6,600 nt of DNA from Pseudomonadota bacterium (GTDB taxonomy: Bacteria; Bdellovibrionota; Bacteriovoracia; Bacteriovoracales; Bacteriovoracaceae), in contig JAJTIF010000180.1 in the NCBI GenBank assembly GCA_021299675.1, positions 1 to 6,600 on the forward strand, in the 5' to 3' direction. The notes beneath the pieces are model-generated. The model was given only the letters and a program-made list of their open reading frames with translations. It ran no database searches and had not been told where the DNA came from. Position numbers and translations under genes: made by a program. This document shows positions 6,201 to 6,600 of this stretch, piece by piece. Each line of letters starts with the position of its first letter. Position 1 is the first letter of the stretch.

Positions 6201-6573
6201 GTCCCGGTGGGATTGACTTTTGGCGGGCAGACTTTACTTGGAAAGGTGCCTTCGAAGAAAGCGATCGGTTTGTCGGGAGTGCTACGACTTGGTTTGCAGG
6301 CAGAGGCCACCGCAGTATGAGACATGGAGGTGTCTGGTTCCCAGTCCAAGGGGTGTAATTTGAGGGTTTCAGGCGGTAAGGTGATAGGTTAATATTCGGA
6401 TTGGGCTTTGTCAGGTGGACGACTTCCAGCTCCTCTTCGCAGGAGTAGCCTCTGCGGTAGCTTGCTCTCGGCTCGTTTAGGATCAAACTTAACAGGACTA
6501 CCAGCGTGTAGGTGGCAAGCATGGGTCCCGGGCGTATATTTGCAAAAATAAGTCCAACTAGTTCTGGATGCAT
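292..6573 (-). CDS. LINE polyprotein: APE endonuclease, reverse transcriptase, RNase H, CCHC and PHD zinc fingers
   Basis: The protein (2093 aa from the first in-window ATG) would copy the element's RNA into the genome by target-primed reverse transcription. Visible domains are: low-complexity N-terminus 1-401; EEP endonuclease 402-682; basic linker 683-1029; reverse transcriptase 1030-1310; connector 1311-1499; RNase H 1500-1676; CCHC knuckle 1802-1819; PHD finger 1872-1918; basic tail 1919-2093. Catalytic residues of all three enzymes are present. It is long for a LINE ORF2 (usually about 1000-1400 aa), mainly because of the N-terminal extension, the long EN-RT linker and the C-terminal addition. 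The start is uncertain: the frame stays open through 6600, adding at least nine codons, and the in-window ATGs at residues 1, 18 and 138 all have C at -3. The next Met is residue 581, inside the endonuclease. The end is a TAA at 292-294. Confidence 0.95.
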   Translation of the reverse strand: MHPELVGLIFANIRPGPMLATYTLVVLLSLILNEPRASYRRGYSCEEELEVVHLTKPNPNINLSPYRLKPSNYTPWTGNQTPPCLILRWPLPANQVVALPTNRSLSSKAPFQVKSARQKSIPPGLAPGPKKPPTLGPMWSSHLGSLEPSTLGHQKPSKPGLAKPLALNLFLTPNPSSQFNSTINTLGAKSGELSSTLLSQRVKPNWGFTSIPTRTNYLNYLTFAKRRAPKPQSRYSVIPNSKRVSLPPTCWSTITQPVLVSLAYNAWTTPNKILLKTTILIPLPPAHPNPSKPSPDAQHLYFLKLLGHLLSPKGKRTRSTNKLSIKTRNRVLYKASLGQAIIYRTRIGHAIKSLADRTNESAHRKIDLALQLVYNFVLTLNHSKLVKFLIIASFFQPAKGLEFSIASLNLGNPNKVDPAIDALRQHNIIFLQEDHLTQQQFEGVAQNLSFNYLVAGSHRTREEIETKYVNRSRKKHQKVTKSKTKNLINPNQARTNRGLTTLFNHNLKANIRSETGKKFRTLIHHWTVSPSQVILLINTYGPNSLTQNNDFFIELADYISTIRNTYQEEGTIVSIILAGDMNAHLAGLDTQLPSDKQFDGFQYLIETLELQDTFRSLHPNRVKFTWKRTQFNKAQHETQETRIDYIFTSKDVTIQEADIMELNRITSSDHCAVWAKLTIDEADPLSIPQLPTAEVRPRLRTSHLSQPEIKRKLANLDINTLAKEAEILDNVSQSSSPQKSQEQINNAYEGIIATLKAACSTIFGVAKERFTSKVLDPLTNHRGLHRCQEVIDKIDRTKDLCLTNLVDQARLNKVCRKIHVTSKGRISFTLDATKPAETLKILAKARKKALLNLNNKLRNIKNKGIQRNIDNLQHKIRCKPDLIFKSFQERQASTTTPPFSKVATDPECNDQKPNTLEEAVTRNSSHKTWQVTLITDVKERLENTKNFWQAIYNPKLAKKKKQGRNIPFCQNKVSIEDIVTTDPTVSPSIFLDIIGDSKNHVSPHSEELLGNEVIKNLPAQFQNMIAEFLVKCWNTNTIPDKWRLAELVLIPKPNLDLSFATNFRPIAILSCVYKYFTKAIQTKLTEHFHRNHLIDDLQFGSKKDASIGQALVTIAAVVEDARDHDKDLHMVSLDLTKAYDTVSFFLLKRTLKYYKVPTKLIKLIEVIYLDTKATIFTPFGKVPEPISFHSGVKQGCGLSPLLWIIYINPILTKLKESGLGYKFGKEGQVTIPHVTFVDDITLFANSSEELQQMLDIVQTCMKQLGLRLNEKKCTHITNKPTTAHIKINNQTIEKLDKGQNFKLLGILFNTKLDWTPQFEELKKKTTFFAFRLRRRKFTTKQKVKLINTLIVPAINYKLNVINLNPAQCKELDKILAEIITHSANLASNHAPAKLWDSPEYGGIGLVSITHLNSITFPVNIVSYGLNHPNTFPKACLNELDLFSNSQPDLNEGSNLAKHLLSALKLANIEIKETKNTNSPFHFRPKHYNKTDLIEDKENYCQVLPIWTDGSFNRGNNLTTSACVIGKTRTKGMAWPSKRQGSSFLGEMDALEYALHNIHSTEKTVIFVDCQSAIDIGTNPQIPETHSKKVKDPALSYKVRLINAKEATYNQEIHEPEIIKVYSHVEKKLNDPNTKNSTKENIKKSIAYLEGRFGPAIANLIIQGNEKADELASQLSREASPPPNPTPYLGDLPFHVIVNNAVYEGSLTVALKTAHKNLIHQKRLTYTKKNHSNFEHFNLSLSNSHLINKHTTDKYINSTLKLRNLGYWLPSRCSPNQPLQINKAKENKAISIKAQSLYPTPICELCNTGEWCDLFHLHTCPALRKKQKKIWNQIEKNIKLITNTQTQQYYWCQARARTYELSPPTTDIRPTPCLCQLPEHGKYVTCSKCKKKFHPECIGIKVPHEELEGAESQVECNECNPDNPLLFKVERDWVPTNKGRESNKSGKKKHKPKFNEEILVTHALKLTSIKNRAKYRMHRDYPEPAIAALKERNRLDNIEEVNILKRACLGYLPDSFVKFIRAQGKLKELPKKRINNVLLTINRTMIMGSHDLYKKHLKLMRKLRKKEGVNLKNFCKKPNSHTNKNNPCHITPIT
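295..819 (-). other. C-terminal basic tail of the polyprotein (residues 1919-2093)
   Basis: 175 residues follow the PHD finger. They include a nuclear-localisation-like cluster SGKKKHKPK (1944-1952), a predicted helical middle (IAALKERNRLDNIEEVNILK, 1984-2003) and a strongly basic end (KKHLKLMRKLRKKEG, 2053-2067). I recognise no family. Nuclear import or RNA binding is inferred from charge. The stop is TAA, and the frame beyond it is not conserved in any way I can see. Confidence 0.55.
820..960 (-). other. PHD-type zinc finger (residues 1872-1918)
   Basis: Cys1872, 1874, 1885, 1888, His1893, Cys1896, 1915 and 1918 give C-x-C-x10-C-x2-C-x4-H-x2-C-x18-C-x2-C, the C4HC3 pattern of a PHD finger. 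The core GKYVTCSKCKKKFHPEC closely resembles chromatin-reader PHD fingers. The Trp that normally stands two places before the His and helps form the methyl-lysine cage is Lys (K1891), and the Trp before the seventh Cys is also absent. A canonical H3K4me3 reader is therefore doubtful. Binding of unmodified histone tails, another protein or nucleic acid remains possible. The domain follows the CCHC knuckle in the same frame and is not a usual part of LINE ORF2 proteins. Confidence 0.85.
1117..1170 (-). other. CCHC zinc knuckle C-terminal to RNase H (residues 1802-1819)
   Basis: Cysteines 1802, 1805 and 1819 with H1815 form C-x2-C-x9-H-x3-C. A zinc-binding motif of this spacing, often with acidic and aromatic residues before the His and a Pro after the last Cys (CPAL here), closes the ORF2 of many RNase H-bearing LINEs and is thought to bind nucleic acid. 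It lies 125 residues after the RNase H. H1817 is a possible alternative ligand. I am fairly sure of the motif, less so of its ligand choice. Confidence 0.8.
1546..2076 (-). other. Ribonuclease H domain (residues 1500-1676)
   Basis: RNase H degrades the RNA strand of the RNA-DNA hybrid after first-strand synthesis. The four acidic residues are visible: D1508 in IWTDGSF, E1546 in FLGEMDALEYAL, D1568 in IFVDCQSAIDI and D1668 in IQGNEKADELA. The conserved His is H1623 in KVYSHVEKK. In most LINE RNases H the His and the final G-N-x-x-A-D box are about 8-12 residues apart. Here 44 residues lie between H1623 and D1668, so there is a polar, Lys-rich insert at about 1626-1660. Presence of RNase H places the element with I-superfamily lineages rather than L1, RTE or CR1. 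The domain appears complete. Confidence 0.93.
2077..2643 (-). other. RT thumb and connector (residues 1311-1499)
   Basis: After motif E comes a basic, helical thumb-like part (RLRRRKFTTKQKVKLINTLI, 1331-1350). It is followed by LWDSPEYGGIGLVSI at 1394-1408, a form of the P-x-x-GG-x-G-x-x-S signature common in the region between RT and RNase H of RNase H-bearing LINEs. Residues 1420-1499 are poorly conserved and lead into the RNase H domain. This segment is expected to position the RNA-DNA hybrid. That role is inferred from the general architecture of the family. Confidence 0.7.
2644..3486 (-). other. Reverse transcriptase domain (residues 1030-1310)
   Basis: The polymerase copies element RNA from the nicked target. 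Motifs: LVLIPKP (1048-1053 area) and NFRPIAILS (1062-1070) for motifs 1-2; QFGSKKDAS (1098-1106) for 2a; VSLDLTKAYD with catalytic D1134 for motif A; SGVKQGCGLSP (1190-1200) for motif B; FVDD with D1238-D1239 for motif C; LGLRLNEKKC (1264-1273) for motif D; FKLLGILF (1301-1308) for motif E. The order and the RT0 and 2a regions are specific to non-LTR enzymes. Two details differ from the common pattern: Val rather than Ala in the second position of motif C, and SKKDAS where many LINEs have F-R-K-G-R-S-T. Both look compatible with activity. Confidence 0.97.
3487..4527 (-). other. EN-RT linker (residues 683-1029), basic and helical
   Basis: This 347-residue stretch between endonuclease and RT is rich in Lys, Arg, Asn and Leu, with likely helices such as the run around 838-873 (KTL/ILAKARKKAL type). 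LINEs carry a shorter, poorly conserved linker here. Towards its end the sequence joins the RT0 region, for example NEVIKNLPAQ at 1011-1020, where the conserved N-terminal extension of non-LTR RTs begins. No separate domain is recognised. A role in RNA or DNA contact is inferred from its charge only. Confidence 0.6.
4528..5370 (-). other. APE/EEP endonuclease domain (residues 402-682)
   Basis: This domain would nick target DNA to expose the 3'-OH that primes reverse transcription. Motifs in order: SIASLNLG with N409; IIFLQEDHL with the metal-binding E433; INTYGPN with Y540; LAGDMNAH with catalytic D580 and N582; FTW at 624-626; RIDYIF with D644; and SSDHCAV with the terminal D669-H670 pair. 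All match the exonuclease-endonuclease-phosphatase fold of LINE endonucleases. At about 280 residues it is longer than the usual 230-240, owing to a Lys/Arg-rich insert at about 458-495, before the RGLTTLF strand that normally follows closely. Nothing essential is missing, so activity is plausible. Target preference cannot be read from the sequence. Confidence 0.95.
5371..6573 (-). other. N-terminal extension of the LINE polyprotein (residues 1-401), no recognised domain
   Basis: About 400 residues precede the endonuclease. Residues 55-300 are rich in Pro, Ser, Leu, Thr and Lys and look disordered. Residues 301-366 are basic, for example a KGKRTRST stretch near 313-320. Short hydrophobic runs occur at 18-32 (M18 to L32) and 385-394 (KLVKFLIIAS). 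I see no CCHC gag knuckles, RRM, coiled coil or esterase, so it is not a recognisable ORF1. The frame nevertheless has no stop for 1.2 kb, which argues that it is translated. It could be a fused, diverged ORF1, a 5' leader that stayed open, or an acquired sequence. I cannot assign a function. Confidence 0.6.
6071..6214. repeat. Degenerate 24-bp tandem repeat (octapeptide repeat in the N-terminal extension)
   Basis: On the plus strand CCTGGC, CCTAGG, CCTAGG, CCTAGG and CCTGGT begin at 6095, 6119, 6143, 6167 and 6191, exactly 24 bp apart. Units starting at 6119 and 6167 agree at 18 of 24 positions, and those at 6095 and 6167 at 16 of 24. The unit at 6191 is weak, and a further degenerate unit may start at 6071. 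In the protein this gives glycines at residues 128, 136, 144, 152 and 160, an eight-residue period of the form G-x-x-K/E-P-S-T-L. Being a multiple of three, it expands without breaking the frame. This is a coding minisatellite, function unknown. Confidence 0.75.
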
Positions 6574-6600
6574 CTGAAACCACCAGTAGTACTCGAAGAT

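Larger units (their letters stand above)
231..6600 (-). mobile_element. Non-LTR (LINE) retrotransposon, APE-RT-RNaseH type, 5' end cut by window edge
   Basis: The minus strand carries one LINE: a giant polyprotein frame followed, 39 bp after the stop, by an A-rich tail made of AAAT units (plus-strand 232-252). There are no LTRs, integrase, protease or tyrosine recombinase, and the endonuclease-RT-RNase H order is diagnostic of APE-type LINEs of the I superfamily. The right end is open at the window edge, so the 5' UTR, a possible upstream ORF1 and the target-site duplication are not visible. The left border at about 231 is inferred from the A-rich tail, not proven. No stop or frameshift breaks the gene, which suggests a young copy. 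Clade assignment would need an RT phylogeny. Confidence 0.93.

Noticed and set aside
6389..6583. Minus-strand 64-codon frame overlapping the N-terminus in another frame
   Set aside because: No domain or similarity is visible and it overlaps the long frame. A +1/-1 ORF1 tail is conceivable but nothing supports it within the window.
1..6600. CRISPR array, tRNA, rRNA, bacterial operon or LTRs
   Set aside because: No regularly spaced direct repeats with unique spacers, no cloverleaf or rRNA-like sequence, no ribosome-binding-site-led gene series, and no long terminal repeats were found.

Overview
This window is eukaryotic DNA and is almost entirely filled by one non-LTR (LINE-type) retrotransposon lying on the minus strand. 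A single uninterrupted reading frame of at least 2093 codons runs from the right edge of the window (first in-window ATG at 6571-6573, frame still open to 6600) down to a TAA at 292-294. The encoded polyprotein carries, in order: a long low-complexity N-terminal extension, an apurinic/apyrimidinic-type (APE/EEP) endonuclease, a non-LTR reverse transcriptase, a ribonuclease H, a CCHC zinc knuckle and, unusually, a C-terminal PHD-type zinc finger followed by a basic tail. The order EN-RT-RNH-CCHC is that of the I-superfamily of LINEs (clades such as I, R1, Tad1, LOA, ingi). I cannot place it in a clade or name the host species from the sequence alone. AT-rich codon use, the RNase H and the lack of close resemblance to vertebrate L1 fit a protist, alga or fungus better than a vertebrate, but this is inference.

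Layout, right to left (5' to 3' of the element). 6573-5371 encodes the N-terminal extension (residues 1-401), with a degenerate 24-bp tandem repeat at about 6071-6214. 5370-4528 is the endonuclease. 4527-3487 is a basic linker. 3486-2644 is the reverse transcriptase. 2643-2077 is the connector. 2076-1546 is RNase H. 1545-1171 is a linker. 1170-1117 is the CCHC knuckle. 960-820 is the PHD finger. 819-295 is the basic tail. 291-253 is a very short 3' UTR, followed by an (AAAT)n / A-rich tract with overlapping AATAAA signals at 232-252, probably the 3' end of the element. 1-230 is probably flanking DNA with no gene I can call with confidence. One broken frame there weakly recalls a Ty1/copia RNase H.

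How it would work together: the endonuclease nicks target DNA, the RT primes on the nick (target-primed reverse transcription), and RNase H removes template RNA. The zinc knuckle and PHD finger would contribute nucleic-acid or chromatin contacts. All catalytic motifs of the three enzymes are intact with no stop or frameshift over 6.3 kb, so the copy looks young or recently active. The true start of the protein, the 5' UTR, any separate ORF1 and the target-site duplication lie outside the window or cannot be determined here. All plus-strand open frames look like antisense shadows of this gene.
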